From the NCBI GenBank assembly GCA_003153295.1, contig PLXY01000011.1:62001-126000 (forward strand): a stretch of 64,000 bases of DNA. Direction: 5' to 3'. Shown piece after piece: positions 26,932-35,809 of the stretch (position 1 is its first letter; the number at the start of each line of letters is the position of its first letter). The notes beneath the pieces were generated by a model, which searched no databases, was not told where the DNA came from, and saw nothing but the letters and a program-made list of their open reading frames with translations. The DNA is from Parachlamydiales bacterium. GTDB taxonomy: Bacteria > Chlamydiota > Chlamydiia > Chlamydiales > Rhabdochlamydiaceae. Position numbers and translations under genes: made by a program.

Positions 26932-27468
26932 ATGGAAATAATCGATTTATCATTGCCAGGTTTAAAATTAATTCGGCTCAATGTTTTAGATGATGAAAGA
27001 GGATTTTTTAAAGAGTGTTATCGGAAGCCTCGCTATAACGAGTACGGTATCGAATGTGAGTTTGTTCAAGACAATCTTTCCTTCTCAAAAAAAGATGTGA
27101 TCCGCGGCATGCATTTCCAAAGCGAACCGGGCCAAGCCAAACTCGTTTCTGTTTTGCAAGGAGAAATCTACGATGTGGCTGTCGATATCCGTCCCGACTC
27201 TCCTTATTTCGGAAAATGGGAAGGAGTTTATTTAAATGCCGAGAAGCATGAGCAGCTTTTTATCCCCGTCGGATTTGCCCATGGCTTTTGCGTGGTGAGC
27301 AGTCAAGGGGCCCACGTCCATTACAAAGTCAGCACTGTGTATAATTCCTCGACCGAAAAAACATTCCGCTTTGATGATCCCCAAATTAAAATCGCATGGC
27401 CGACTCAAAAGCCGGTGATCTCAACTCGCGACCAAACCTCGCCTTATTTCCAGGATGTGTTCTCATGA
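26932..27468 (+). CDS. rmlC: dTDP-4-dehydrorhamnose 3,5-epimerase
   Basis: 178 residues, a cupin of RmlC length: DERGFFKECYRKPRYNEYGI, VQDNLSFSKKDVIRGMHFQ (catalytic His of GMHFQ), AVDIRPDSPYFGKWEG and FIPVGFAHGFCVVS. First gene of an rmlC-rmlD-rmlB-kdsB operon; the stop overlaps rmlD by four bases. It catalyses the epimerisation step toward dTDP-L-rhamnose. No rmlA lies nearby. Confidence 0.93.
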   Translation: MEIIDLSLPGLKLIRLNVLDDERGFFKECYRKPRYNEYGIECEFVQDNLSFSKKDVIRGMHFQSEPGQAKLVSVLQGEIYDVAVDIRPDSPYFGKWEGVYLNAEKHEQLFIPVGFAHGFCVVSSQGAHVHYKVSTVYNSSTEKTFRFDDPQIKIAWPTQKPVISTRDQTSPYFQDVFS

Positions 27469-28325
27469 AATTATGGATAACCGGAGCTAAAGGACTTGTA
27501 GGCACCGCCCTCCAAAATCTCTGCAAAAAAGAGATGATTCCTTTTGCTGCGACCTCTCATGCTGATGTCGACATCTCTTCGTTGAAACACATCAAAGATT
27601 TTCTACACAGCCCTCAAGGCAAAGATATCACTCATATTATCAACTGCGCAGCCTATACCAATGTCGATCAAGCAGAAAAAGAGCCAGAAACCGCTCACCG
27701 CATTAATGCCATCGGCCCTGAAAATCTCGGCACTGTCGCTCACCATTTTGATCTGAAGATGCTCCACCTTTCTTCTGATTATGTTTTTGGAATCGCGGGT
27801 GACCGGCCGTTTACAGAAACCGATGCATGCCAGCCCGCTAGCACGTATGCCCGGACAAAATATGAAGGGGAAAACCGTCTATTGGAGACATTTCCTCAAG
27901 CTTGCATTTTGAGGACTTCCTGGGTGTTTGGTCAGGGCGGTAAAAACTTTGTCTCCTCGATCCTTGATAAAATCCAAAAAGAAGAAAAAATTTACGTCGT
28001 CAGCGATCAGCGGAATCGTTTGACGTATGTTGATGATTTAGCTCAGGCGATTTTATCGCTTCTTTGCCATTCCGGAGTTTTTCACTTTGCCAACCAAGGC
28101 GAAACATCGCGCTTTGAAGTCGCAAAGCAAATGGTCCAAGCTGCTCATGACCGTGGACTGCCGGTCGCTTGCAGAGAAATTTTAGCTGTTAATTCATCGG
28201 CCTTTCCTCAACTGGCAAAGCGACCTGTCTATTCCGCCCTTGACACCACTAAAATTGAAAATCTGCTCGGAGTTTCTCCTCGCTCTTGGGAAACCGCTAT
28301 CAAGGAATTCATACATGCGCTTTAA
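27465..28325 (+). CDS. rmlD: dTDP-4-dehydrorhamnose reductase
   Basis: 286 residues from ATG 27465, overlapping the rmlC stop (ATGA). Contains the Rossmann start WITGAKGLVGTAL, the conserved INCAAYTNVDQAEKEP, LSSDYVFG and catalytic YARTKYEGE. It reduces the 4-keto sugar to dTDP-L-rhamnose with NAD(P)H. The 3' end overlaps the rmlB start by 11 bases. Confidence 0.93.
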   Translation: MKLWITGAKGLVGTALQNLCKKEMIPFAATSHADVDISSLKHIKDFLHSPQGKDITHIINCAAYTNVDQAEKEPETAHRINAIGPENLGTVAHHFDLKMLHLSSDYVFGIAGDRPFTETDACQPASTYARTKYEGENRLLETFPQACILRTSWVFGQGGKNFVSSILDKIQKEEKIYVVSDQRNRLTYVDDLAQAILSLLCHSGVFHFANQGETSRFEVAKQMVQAAHDRGLPVACREILAVNSSAFPQLAKRPVYSALDTTKIENLLGVSPRSWETAIKEFIHAL

Positions 28326-29292
28326 AAGAATCTTAGTGACGGGAGGAGCAGGATTTATCGGGTCTGCATTTATCCGGTATGGTCTTGCGAATCTTTTGCT
28401 CGAAAAAATTGTCAACGTCGATCTTTTGACCTATGCAGGCCATGAAAAAAACATGGAAGATTTTTTGCACGACCGGCGCCACTATTTTGTCCGCGGCGAT
28501 ATCTGTGACAAGGCCTTGATCAAAGCACTGTGCCAAGAGCACGGCATTGAAGCGATTGTCCATTTTGCAGCGGAGAGCCATGTCGACAGGAGCATCCACG
28601 ATCCTTCTGCTTTTCTTGAGACCAATGTCTACGGCACATTTACACTTCTCGAAGTTGTCCGCGAGCTGCCCCATCTTCACTTTCATCACGTCTCTACTGA
28701 TGAAGTATATGGTTCTTTGCACCAAGGATTCTTTAATGAAAATTCTTCTTACCGGCCTAACTCGCCTTACGCAGCCTCCAAAGCCGCTTCCGATCATTTT
28801 GTGAGAGCTTGGGGCCACACCTACGGTCTTTCTACAACAATTTCCCATTGCACAAATAATTACGGCCCTTATCAGCACGTTGAAAAATTCATTCCTCATA
28901 TGATCCTCAATTGCATGGAAGCAAAGCCCCTTCCTGTTTACGGAGAAGGGATCAATGTCCGCGACTGGCTCTTCGTCGATGACCATGTTGAAGCGATCTG
29001 GTTAATTTTAGAAAAAGGCAAAACAGGCCAAGTCTATGACATTGGCGGCGAAACTGAAATGCGCAACATCGACCTATTGCATACACTGATCGATTGTTTG
29101 GCACCGCGGCTATCTCAAGATGCTGAAAATTTACGCCGTCTCATTACTTTTGTCGCAGACCGGCCCGGCCATGACCTTCGCTATGCGATTGACTGCAGCA
29201 AAATCAAAGATGAGCTGGGATGGACCCAGCGGCATACGCTTCCTGAAGGGCTAGAAAAAACGGTCGAATGGTATGTAGAGGTGCTGCAATGA
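28315..29292 (+). CDS. rmlB: dTDP-glucose 4,6-dehydratase
   Basis: 325 residues from ATG 28315. [51 protein letters not shown] (catalytic Tyr/Lys) and NNYGPYQHVEKFIP are those of RmlB. It makes the 4-keto-6-deoxy intermediate of the rhamnose pathway with bound NAD. The order in the operon (C, D, B) places it third, and the stop overlaps kdsB by four bases. Confidence 0.93.
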   Translation: MRFKRILVTGGAGFIGSAFIRYGLANLLLEKIVNVDLLTYAGHEKNMEDFLHDRRHYFVRGDICDKALIKALCQEHGIEAIVHFAAESHVDRSIHDPSAFLETNVYGTFTLLEVVRELPHLHFHHVSTDEVYGSLHQGFFNENSSYRPNSPYAASKAASDHFVRAWGHTYGLSTTISHCTNNYGPYQHVEKFIPHMILNCMEAKPLPVYGEGINVRDWLFVDDHVEAIWLILEKGKTGQVYDIGGETEMRNIDLLHTLIDCLAPRLSQDAENLRRLITFVADRPGHDLRYAIDCSKIKDELGWTQRHTLPEGLEKTVEWYVEVLQ

Positions 29293-30032
29293 AAAAAATC
29301 GCTTGTATTATCCCGGCTCGTTTGAAATCGACGCGCTTCCCTAGAAAAATCTTATCCCTCCTTCACAATAAACCTCTCATCCAGTGGGTCTGGGAAGCAG
29401 CGATATCAGTGCGGCATTTTGATTCGGTGACTATTGCTGTCGATGCCGAAGAAACAGCTAATGTCGTTAAGTCATTTGGAGGCAGTTCTATCATGACAGA
29501 AGAAAGCTGCCCTTCTGGCACTATGCGTCTTTGCGAGCTGTTGCATCGCAAAAAAATCGATGCCGATGTCCTCGTCTGCTGGCAAGGAGATGAGCCTTTT
29601 TTACATGAAGAGATCATCGGAGATCTTCTACAATCAGCCCACAGTGATGCAGCCGATGTATGGACTTTGAAAAAAAGAATCGTCAATCCAGAGGATATCC
29701 TTTCTCCTCATGTGGCAAAAGTCGTGACAGACCAAAATGGATATGCCCTGTATTTTTCTAGAAGCCCTATTCCGTATCACCGCGATTTACAAGACACCGT
29801 CTTTTATAAACACATTGGGATCTACGCTTATACAAAAAAGGCTCTTGAGAGCCTAATTCACCAGCCGACACCGTATTTAGCTGAGGCCGAACAATTAGAA
29901 CAGCTCAATTTTCTCTATCATGGACTCAAAGTACGCGTCCATGAAACCTCCCATGAAGGTTTTGGGATCGACATCCCGGAACACTTAGAAAAAGCTCATA
30001 TTTTATCTTCAGGCTTTTTGATCAAGAAGTGA
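29289..30032 (+). CDS. kdsB: 3-deoxy-manno-octulosonate cytidylyltransferase family (CMP-Kdo synthetase)
   Basis: 247 residues, ATG 29289 overlapping the rmlB stop. IIPARLKSTRFPRKIL is the nucleotide-binding start; CPSGTMRLCELL, WQGDEPFL, YFSRSPIPY, KHIGIYAYTKKALE and AEQLEQLNFLYHG follow as in KdsB. It activates Kdo with CTP for lipid A-core assembly. The expected SGTDR motif reads SGTMR, and the gene is in a rhamnose operon rather than its usual Chlamydia place beside pyrG, so a second kdsB-like enzyme for another keto-sugar is possible. The 3' end overlaps the convergent pseudopilin-like gene by 37 bases. Confidence 0.8.
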   Translation: MKKIACIIPARLKSTRFPRKILSLLHNKPLIQWVWEAAISVRHFDSVTIAVDAEETANVVKSFGGSSIMTEESCPSGTMRLCELLHRKKIDADVLVCWQGDEPFLHEEIIGDLLQSAHSDAADVWTLKKRIVNPEDILSPHVAKVVTDQNGYALYFSRSPIPYHRDLQDTVFYKHIGIYAYTKKALESLIHQPTPYLAEAEQLEQLNFLYHGLKVRVHETSHEGFGIDIPEHLEKAHILSSGFLIKK

Positions 30033-30400
30033 TACTTTTTTCCATCTTCTTTTAAGACCAGATCGTAGTTCTTTTCAAATTGATTGGCACACCACACTTT
30101 AAACTTTTTAGTTTTAAAGTACGTTTTGCCGCCGATATTTACACTGAACTGCTGGATCTCTTCTTTGACTTCACCTTCTTTAGAAGGAAGTTTGTCAACG
30201 GCTTGCCAATGTTTTGTTAAAAGATCCATCCGCTTCAGATCGTATTCTTTTTCAAACTCCAGCTCAACAAGGGCCTTCCTTTCTTGATAAAGACAATGAA
30301 TAGATGAGCGCAAAAAGTAGACAGAGAAAAGTCCTACCAAGAAAATGGCAATCAAAATCTCAAGTAAAAAAAGAGAGCGCTTCTTATGAGACGCAGCCAT
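29996..30400 (-). CDS. Pseudopilin-like protein
   Basis: 134 residues. The N-terminus KKRSLFLLEILIAIFLVGLF matches the prepilin rule: a short basic leader, a small residue, then a hydrophobic helix with Glu at position +5. The soluble part (about 95 residues) is rich in Lys/Glu with a KTYFKTKKFKVWC strand pattern. Chlamydiae carry type II secretion-like genes with small pseudopilins, which this resembles. It starts inside the preceding small reading frame and is the last gene of a three-gene cluster. Confidence 0.55.
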   Translation of the reverse strand: MAASHKKRSLFLLEILIAIFLVGLFSVYFLRSSIHCLYQERKALVELEFEKEYDLKRMDLLTKHWQAVDKLPSKEGEVKEEIQQFSVNIGGKTYFKTKKFKVWCANQFEKNYDLVLKEDGKKYHFLIKKPEDKI

Positions 30401-30509
30401 TAGGAAAAGTTACCATTTGTGTTACTCGAACTCTTAAATCTACGACTTTAACATTCACATCTTCCACTACCCATTTAAGCGAAGGCGTAAGTCTATCATA
30501 AGGAATCAT
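30384..30509 (-). CDS. Possible 41-residue protein or gene remnant between two pseudopilin-operon genes
   Basis: ATG 30509 to TAA 30384. The product (starting MIPYDRLTPSLKWVVEDVNV) overlaps the end of the upstream gene by 14 bases and the start of the pseudopilin-like gene by 17, exactly the packing expected in a compact operon. WVVEDVNVKVVDLRVRVTQ is strand-like, similar to the C-terminal part of GspI-type minor pseudopilins. It may be a real small protein or the tail of a gene broken by a frameshift. Confidence 0.4.
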   Translation of the reverse strand: MIPYDRLTPSLKWVVEDVNVKVVDLRVRVTQMVTFPNGCVS

Positions 30510-30873
30510 GGGAAAATCGGGGGAGAGGATTGCCTGGTGTATTCAGAACCTCTAGATATTTTTGGTTGACTCCTTCATCAACAGGAGGGTGATTCTCTAT
30601 CTCAAGAGTAACATTAAAAGGCGCCTGGTGTTTAGAAAAAATCATAATCGCCTTCACAAGGGAACTTGCTGGATCCTTTTGAATTTTAACAATCAATTCA
30701 GGAGTTGAAAATTTAATAAAAAAATCGGTGTATCGTTCGCTATCAAGGACCCCTGATATTAATGTACACCCCTCCACTTCACTAACAACTTGTACTTTTG
30801 TTAACTGCTTTGTTAGAGAGACATAGGGATAAATATGCACTGAACCCAAATGAAGAGGTCTTATTGCTGTCAT
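30496..30873 (-). CDS. Small beta-rich protein in the pseudopilin cluster
   Basis: 125 residues, predicted mostly strands (VHIYPYVSLTKQLTKVQVVSEVEG, FFIKFSTPELIVKIQ, FNVTLEIENHPP). No signal peptide or membrane helix is evident. Position at the head of the cluster with the pseudopilin-like gene suggests a type II secretion-related or assembly role, but there is no family match. Start ATG 30873. Confidence 0.45.
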   Translation of the reverse strand: MTAIRPLHLGSVHIYPYVSLTKQLTKVQVVSEVEGCTLISGVLDSERYTDFFIKFSTPELIVKIQKDPASSLVKAIMIFSKHQAPFNVTLEIENHPPVDEGVNQKYLEVLNTPGNPLPRFSHDSL

Positions 30874-30958
30874 AAATCTCCGTTATAGCCGAAGAGCTTA
30901 CGTCTATTAACTTTTTGGGTCAATAAACTGTCATTTAGAAGAAACGAGGAAGAAAGAG

Positions 30959-30988
30959 AAAGCGCCCTAAGATTTCTTAGAGCGCTTT
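30959..30988 (-). terminator. Stem-loop after the lipoprotein gene
   Basis: AAAGCGC(C)CTAAG / CTTAG(A)GCGCTTT, a 12-bp stem with one mismatch at the 3' end of the gene at 30994-31593. On the minus strand it is followed by a TTTCTCTTTC tract, so it is a probable intrinsic terminator. Confidence 0.65.
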
Positions 30989-30993
30989 ATTAT

Positions 30994-31593
30994 TTAATGG
31001 GTGCCAGCACCGGAGAAAACGACTTTTTCTTGCGTTTTCTGGTTCACTAAAAACATCTCGATGTTTTGATAGAAATATTTCTGAGGTACAAATACAACTC
31101 CATTGAACACGGATTGAGGCTGGATGGTATGTTCTCTCATGGCTTTTGCTTCATAGTCTGCATCTAGGGAATCATTTGCCTCACTCGATTTGATTCCATC
31201 ATAGATGGCTGGGATCACCAAAGGAAAAATAAATAATGCTCCGACGCTCCATCCAACAACTCTTCCAGCCGTTGAAGTATGAGCCTTGCTAGCAACTTCA
31301 TTGACAGATGCGAGAGGCACATTGAAATTTTCAGGACTAAAATACAATGGATCTGAAGTATTATTTCTAATGGTTAGCTGAAGAGGCATATACCCTTCTG
31401 AGATAACATCGCGTCCAAGATATCTTTTGCAGTCGATTTTATCAAAAGTCTTCCAAGAAACAAGAACTTGTGGACTTTTAGAAGATTGAATTGCTGTCTC
31501 TACAGGAAGAGTAGCCAGTGTTGAAGCGCTATAATTTGCGCATCCAGTTAATAATACTAAAGCACCTAAAAGATATTTTTTATTCTTAAACAT
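30994..31593 (-). CDS. Putative lipoprotein, function unknown
   Basis: 199 residues from ATG 31593 (MFKNKKYLLGALVLLTGC), which places a lipobox LLTGC at a standard distance; the upstream in-frame Met would add a long n-region. The mature part has a beta-sandwich-like segment (MPLQLTIRNNTSDPLYFSPENF), an internal hydrophobic stretch (GWSVGALFIFPLVIPAIYDG) and a FNGVVFVPQKYF end, a pattern common in envelope lipoproteins of unknown role. Confidence 0.6.
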   Translation of the reverse strand: MFKNKKYLLGALVLLTGCANYSASTLATLPVETAIQSSKSPQVLVSWKTFDKIDCKRYLGRDVISEGYMPLQLTIRNNTSDPLYFSPENFNVPLASVNEVASKAHTSTAGRVVGWSVGALFIFPLVIPAIYDGIKSSEANDSLDADYEAKAMREHTIQPQSVFNGVVFVPQKYFYQNIEMFLVNQKTQEKVVFSGAGTH

Positions 31594-31716
31594 ATAAATT
31601 TCCCTTAAAAAAATGTAACTATGCAAGAACTATAAACAATAGGGGCAGAAAAAAACCAGATCTAATTCAGATTCCAGTGATTTACTTATTTGTCTTGTAT
31701 TGATAAGATTTTCCCA

Positions 31717-32688
31717 ATGAAAAAAATTATTTTTAGTGTTGTCTGCGCCCTCATGGTCATAGCGTTATATCCCCGCGTCTTTTCTTTTGTTTACCGGTGG
31801 GTGCCCGCTAAATGGTGGACAGAGCGAGTTGCTTATGGGCAAGTCCGCGATATTTACAACCCAAGAAACCAAGACTACAAGTCGATTCAAAAATTTCTTT
31901 ACGAAGGCAGAGGCCGCGCTCTTGCCCGCATGGGTGATATGCAAAAGAGACAGCGCAATTTTTGCATCATTGGACAAACAGAGGATGAAACGCCTCAGCA
32001 TGGAAAAGTGGCAGTCAATTGCAAGGAAGACGACAAAGAAAACTGCCTTCTCGTCTATGCCTCGTATAATAAAGCTTATCCTCAAGGTCTGAAGCGGCTG
32101 GTTGATTACGTCTCTAAATCTGACTTCAAAGGACATATTCTTTATCGCATCGGCGGATGGCCCAATGCCGAGGAAGGCGATTTAACACTGGCCCATGTGC
32201 CTTATGCGTTTAAACCTTGTTTTTTCCGAGAAGCTCGGAGATTAGGATACAAACGTGTCCTTTGGCTAGATGCCTCTATCTTACCAGTAGTTAGTTTAAA
32301 TCGTATTTTCGATGACATTGCCTTGAAGGGATACTTCGCCATGGGAAATGGTCAAGTGGTGGGCACCTTTATGAACGACCAGGCAGCAGCGGGTTTAGGA
32401 GTAAGCATGGAAGAATGTTCAAAAATCCCTTCATGCTCAGCAGGCCTTTTCGGAGTCGACTTCTCCAATGAGAAAGCCGCTCATGTTATTTCCCTTTGGT
32501 ATCAAGCCGCAAGACATCCCGATGCCTTCTTCTCAGCGAGGTCGGATCAAAGCGCCCTGTCGGTCATTTTATATCAACAAGGCATGCAGCAATGGGCCCC
32601 TTCCGGAGTGCTTGTTGAAGCCCATCAACCTTTAGCAGAGGGTACACTTTTTCAAATTGACCGAGGGTTTGTTCAATATGCCAAATAA
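31717..32688 (+). CDS. Membrane-anchored glycosyltransferase-like protein
   Basis: 323 residues from ATG 31717. An N-terminal membrane helix or signal anchor (IIFSVVCALMVIALYP) is followed by a GT-A-like domain: LVYASYNKAYPQGLKRLVDYV, YRIGGWPN, FKPCFFREARRLGYKRVLWLDASILPV (a DxD-like site in WLDAS) and RSDQSALSVIL. This resembles families that use a nucleotide sugar with the active site on a membrane-attached domain; donor and acceptor unknown. Its stop overlaps the next gene by 11 bases. Confidence 0.55.
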   Translation: MKKIIFSVVCALMVIALYPRVFSFVYRWVPAKWWTERVAYGQVRDIYNPRNQDYKSIQKFLYEGRGRALARMGDMQKRQRNFCIIGQTEDETPQHGKVAVNCKEDDKENCLLVYASYNKAYPQGLKRLVDYVSKSDFKGHILYRIGGWPNAEEGDLTLAHVPYAFKPCFFREARRLGYKRVLWLDASILPVVSLNRIFDDIALKGYFAMGNGQVVGTFMNDQAAAGLGVSMEECSKIPSCSAGLFGVDFSNEKAAHVISLWYQAARHPDAFFSARSDQSALSVILYQQGMQQWAPSGVLVEAHQPLAEGTLFQIDRGFVQYAK

Positions 32689-33676
32689 TCTTCAGCTTTA
32701 TCCAAAAGCCTATTTCAACTGGGTTCGCCTTAAATGGGAACACAGCCCCTCTTTTCCTATTGAGCCTTGGCAAGTAGAGGACTACCGGGAGCTGTCGATC
32801 GAAAACCTTTTTGAGAGACTGTCCCGTTTAGGATTAACTCTGACCGAAGAAAATTTCCTGATGATGGCAGAAGCTTATCAAAGTCCAGAAGAATTCACTC
32901 ATTACCTATGGTCCAAAAAAGAAAATGAGATGCCGATCTATCTGCTTCTCTTTGAGCTTTGGCGTCGATTGCTCCCTGAAAAAGAATCACTTTCGGTCTT
33001 TTGCGATGAGCTTGACAATAGAATCCGGTTTTATCTTAAAGACCCTTCTCATGATCATGGCCTTTCCAATGCGCTGCAGCGGCTTCAAGAAATTTTAGAA
33101 GAAAGCGTCGATTTAGGGGAAAATAATCGAGCGGTTTTTGTCTCATTATCCCGCCATGTCGCCCATGATTTAGAAGGATTTCTTTTCGACTTTATTTCAG
33201 ACCAGATTGATATCCGCAATGATTTAGAAGCAGCAGAATGGATCAGAGCTTTCTATCCCTATGTTTTGGATGTTTTCTGCTTTGACTTTCTCAATGCACG
33301 CCTTTTGACTTTAGTCGATCCTCATGAAGGAAACTTGACCTTTATAAAATTGATGGATCGGTTGAAAGCGGCTCCTGACTTGGACCTGATTTTGGAAATC
33401 ACCGCGTTTTTGATCCACCATGGAGATCCTCACCTCTTTCAAAAAGCCGCCCGACTCTGTCTAGACCATGTGAAAAACGAAGAAGATTTCCAAGAACTGC
33501 TCGCCATCGTCGCCGACTACTGTCATTTTGTTGAAAAAGATAAGATTGAAGAGCAAATTCAAGCCGTGTTTTCTAAACGTCTAGCCCATTCAGCAAAAGC
33601 GGATCTTAAAGCATCCGATGCCGATATCGTCTTTTTAAGAAATTTACTAGAGGATGCGGAGTGGGCGAAAATCTAA
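32678..33676 (+). CDS. Helical protein of unknown function, coupled to the glycosyltransferase-like gene
   Basis: 332 residues from ATG 32678 (MPNNLQLYPKAYFNW), overlapping the preceding stop; the upstream in-frame start is rejected. The sequence is acidic and almost entirely alpha-helical with repeat-like Leu spacing, resembling helical-repeat (TPR/HEAT-like) proteins without a clean consensus. No membrane segment or export signal. It converges with the metallophosphoesterase gene with a 30-base overlap. Confidence 0.5.
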   Translation: MPNNLQLYPKAYFNWVRLKWEHSPSFPIEPWQVEDYRELSIENLFERLSRLGLTLTEENFLMMAEAYQSPEEFTHYLWSKKENEMPIYLLLFELWRRLLPEKESLSVFCDELDNRIRFYLKDPSHDHGLSNALQRLQEILEESVDLGENNRAVFVSLSRHVAHDLEGFLFDFISDQIDIRNDLEAAEWIRAFYPYVLDVFCFDFLNARLLTLVDPHEGNLTFIKLMDRLKAAPDLDLILEITAFLIHHGDPHLFQKAARLCLDHVKNEEDFQELLAIVADYCHFVEKDKIEEQIQAVFSKRLAHSAKADLKASDADIVFLRNLLEDAEWAKI

Positions 33677-34402
33677 ATAGTCGGCAGCTGTCAGTAAGTA
33701 TTTAACTCCTCCGACTTCTCCAAAAAGAGGTTTATCCTTCTTCAAATTGTGTAAATGCCCAAACACGCAGACCTGAACACCAAACTCTTCAAGAATCGCA
33801 GAGGTCCTGGACGCTTTTAGATCGGCTGAAATGGGTGGATAATGAATCATAGCGATCTTGAGCTTGGCTGCAGGATTCATTTGCTTCAGGCTCAATTTAA
33901 GCCGTTCCAGCTCCCTTACAAAAATAGCCTCGTCTTTGTCTTTATCGTGGGCTTCTTCAGGAACAGAAGGTCTAGCTTTTGGATTTTCTTGAAAATGGAC
34001 ATAACCACTGAAATTGTATTCTGGAGTGTCCCAAAGGCGAGTCCCTCCGATCGCGATATCATTCCAATGAAAAGCCGTATTGTGGATAAAATGAACAGAA
34101 GGAGGGAAGATCTCCGACATTTTTTTCGCTGATCCCCACCAATAGTCGTGATTGCCCCGGATCATGACCTTTGTCCCAGGAAGATCATCAATCCACTGGA
34201 GATCAATTTTAGCTTCTTCCAGTTTCATCGCCCAGGAAATGTCCCCTGGCAGCAAGACGAGATCTTCTTTGCCGACAAGCTCTTGCCAAGCAGCAGCCAT
34301 CTTGTCCATGTACCCTTCCCATTGCGGGCCGAAAACAGCCATATTTTTAGAAGGAACGCTTTGTGCTAGATGAAGATCGGCTAATGCCCAGATTTTTTTC
34401 AT
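33647..34402 (-). CDS. Calcineurin-like metallophosphoesterase
   Basis: 251 residues with the metallophosphoesterase motifs in order: ALADLHLA (Asp/His), LLPGDISWAMK (Asp), MIRGNHDYWWG (Asn-His-Asp), MIHYPPIS (His) and FGHLHN (His). Cytosolic; hydrolyses phosphate esters with a dimetal centre, true substrate unknown. It sits next to glgC, as in Chlamydia, where the neighbouring gene is a similar phosphohydrolase. Confidence 0.88.
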   Translation of the reverse strand: MKKIWALADLHLAQSVPSKNMAVFGPQWEGYMDKMAAAWQELVGKEDLVLLPGDISWAMKLEEAKIDLQWIDDLPGTKVMIRGNHDYWWGSAKKMSEIFPPSVHFIHNTAFHWNDIAIGGTRLWDTPEYNFSGYVHFQENPKARPSVPEEAHDKDKDEAIFVRELERLKLSLKQMNPAAKLKIAMIHYPPISADLKASRTSAILEEFGVQVCVFGHLHNLKKDKPLFGEVGGVKYLLTAADYLDFRPLRIL

Positions 34403-34464
34403 AATCCTTAAGAATGGCAGGGAAAGTGATAAAACTCAAATTACAAACTTCTATATAAGAAGTC

Positions 34465-35733
34465 CTAAAGACGGAAATTGTCGGGAAGTTCGGTCCCGCT
34501 AGTGACAATAATAATTCCATCGCGGATGCATATCCCTTCACTGTCATACGTTTCGAGGTTATTTTTATTCACAAGCTGGACGTTATCGCCCAAGCATGTA
34601 TGCTCATCAATAATAGCCTTTTCGATGACGCAGTTTTTGCCTATCGTGAAGTTAAGGGGAAGCGGAGGATGTTGGTGCAAAGGGGCTGAATAAAACTGAT
34701 GGCCCATTAAAATAGAATGACGGATTTTTGTCCCTTTCCCGACACGGCATCTCATTCCCAAAACACTATGATCAATCTCCTCTGCTTCGATGATAGATCC
34801 TTGGCTGATAAACGACCGGTTGACCTTCGTATTAATGATCAGCGGGCTTGGAAGATTATGAGATCTCGTATAGATAGGATTTGCTTCATTATAAGTTTCT
34901 AAACAGTGGCTCTGATTTAACAGGCTCATATTGGCGTCGTAAAAGGAAGCTATCGTTCCAATATCGACCCAATAGCCGTTGTAAATATAAGCATAGCTGC
35001 CCCCTTTAGCAGCTTGGAAAGGGATGAGATGGTGGCCAAAATCTATTCCAGGCTCTTTTAGAAGCGATATCAAAACATCGCGCCGGAAAACATAAATCCC
35101 CATCGAAGCTAAATAAGAGGTTTTACCTTCTTTTTGAACCTCAAATGGTTTTAGCTCAGATTTTGTTTTCGGTTTTTCTTTGAACTCTTTCACATGGAAG
35201 GTATTATCGATTTTCATGACCCCCATCCGATGGGCTTCATTTTCAGGGACATGAAGGGCGGCGATGACCATTTCAGCGTTCGTGTCTCTAGCAAACTGAA
35301 GAAGCTCGACCAGATCGATATTATAGAGTTGATCTCCCGATAAAATCAGAAAATAATCGACAGGCGCTTTGAGTAAATGGTGCAAATTTTTACGGACCGC
35401 ATCAGCTGTACCCTCGAACCACACTTTTTTATCTGTGTCCTCTTCTGGACAGAGCAGCTCAATCCCTCCCTCTTTGAAAAGATCAAATCTGTAAGTCGCC
35501 AAGATATGTTGATGAAGATTGGAAGCAAAATACTGAGAAATGACAAAAAGCCTGTTGATCTTAGAATTTAAAGCATTGGAAAGCGGGATATCGATGAGTC
35601 GATATCTACCTCCAAAACCTACTGCAGGCTTGCACCGGCTTTTGGTAAGCGGAAACAAGCGAGTGCCCTGGCCACCCGCCAAAACAATACCCGCAACTCG
35701 ATCAGTGAGGTCGTTTTTATCCGTTCCGGACAT
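34465..35733 (-). CDS. glgC: Glucose-1-phosphate adenylyltransferase
   Basis: 422 residues. GIVLAGGQGTRLFPLTKSRCKPAV is the catalytic start, followed by RLIDIPLSNALNS, ILSGDQLYNIDL, MGIYVFRRDVL, YWVDIGTIASFYDANMSLL and a C-terminal left-handed helix with ISQGSIIEAEEIDHSVLG. It makes ADP-glucose for glycogen synthesis. Start ATG 35733. Confidence 0.95.
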   Translation of the reverse strand: MSGTDKNDLTDRVAGIVLAGGQGTRLFPLTKSRCKPAVGFGGRYRLIDIPLSNALNSKINRLFVISQYFASNLHQHILATYRFDLFKEGGIELLCPEEDTDKKVWFEGTADAVRKNLHHLLKAPVDYFLILSGDQLYNIDLVELLQFARDTNAEMVIAALHVPENEAHRMGVMKIDNTFHVKEFKEKPKTKSELKPFEVQKEGKTSYLASMGIYVFRRDVLISLLKEPGIDFGHHLIPFQAAKGGSYAYIYNGYWVDIGTIASFYDANMSLLNQSHCLETYNEANPIYTRSHNLPSPLIINTKVNRSFISQGSIIEAEEIDHSVLGMRCRVGKGTKIRHSILMGHQFYSAPLHQHPPLPLNFTIGKNCVIEKAIIDEHTCLGDNVQLVNKNNLETYDSEGICIRDGIIIVTSGTELPDNFRL

Positions 35734-35809
35734 GAAAGATATACACCTGTGTCAAATTTTTTCTTTAACAGGTATTGATTTTCCTGGGAAGGAGTTAAAT
35801 TCCGCTTTT

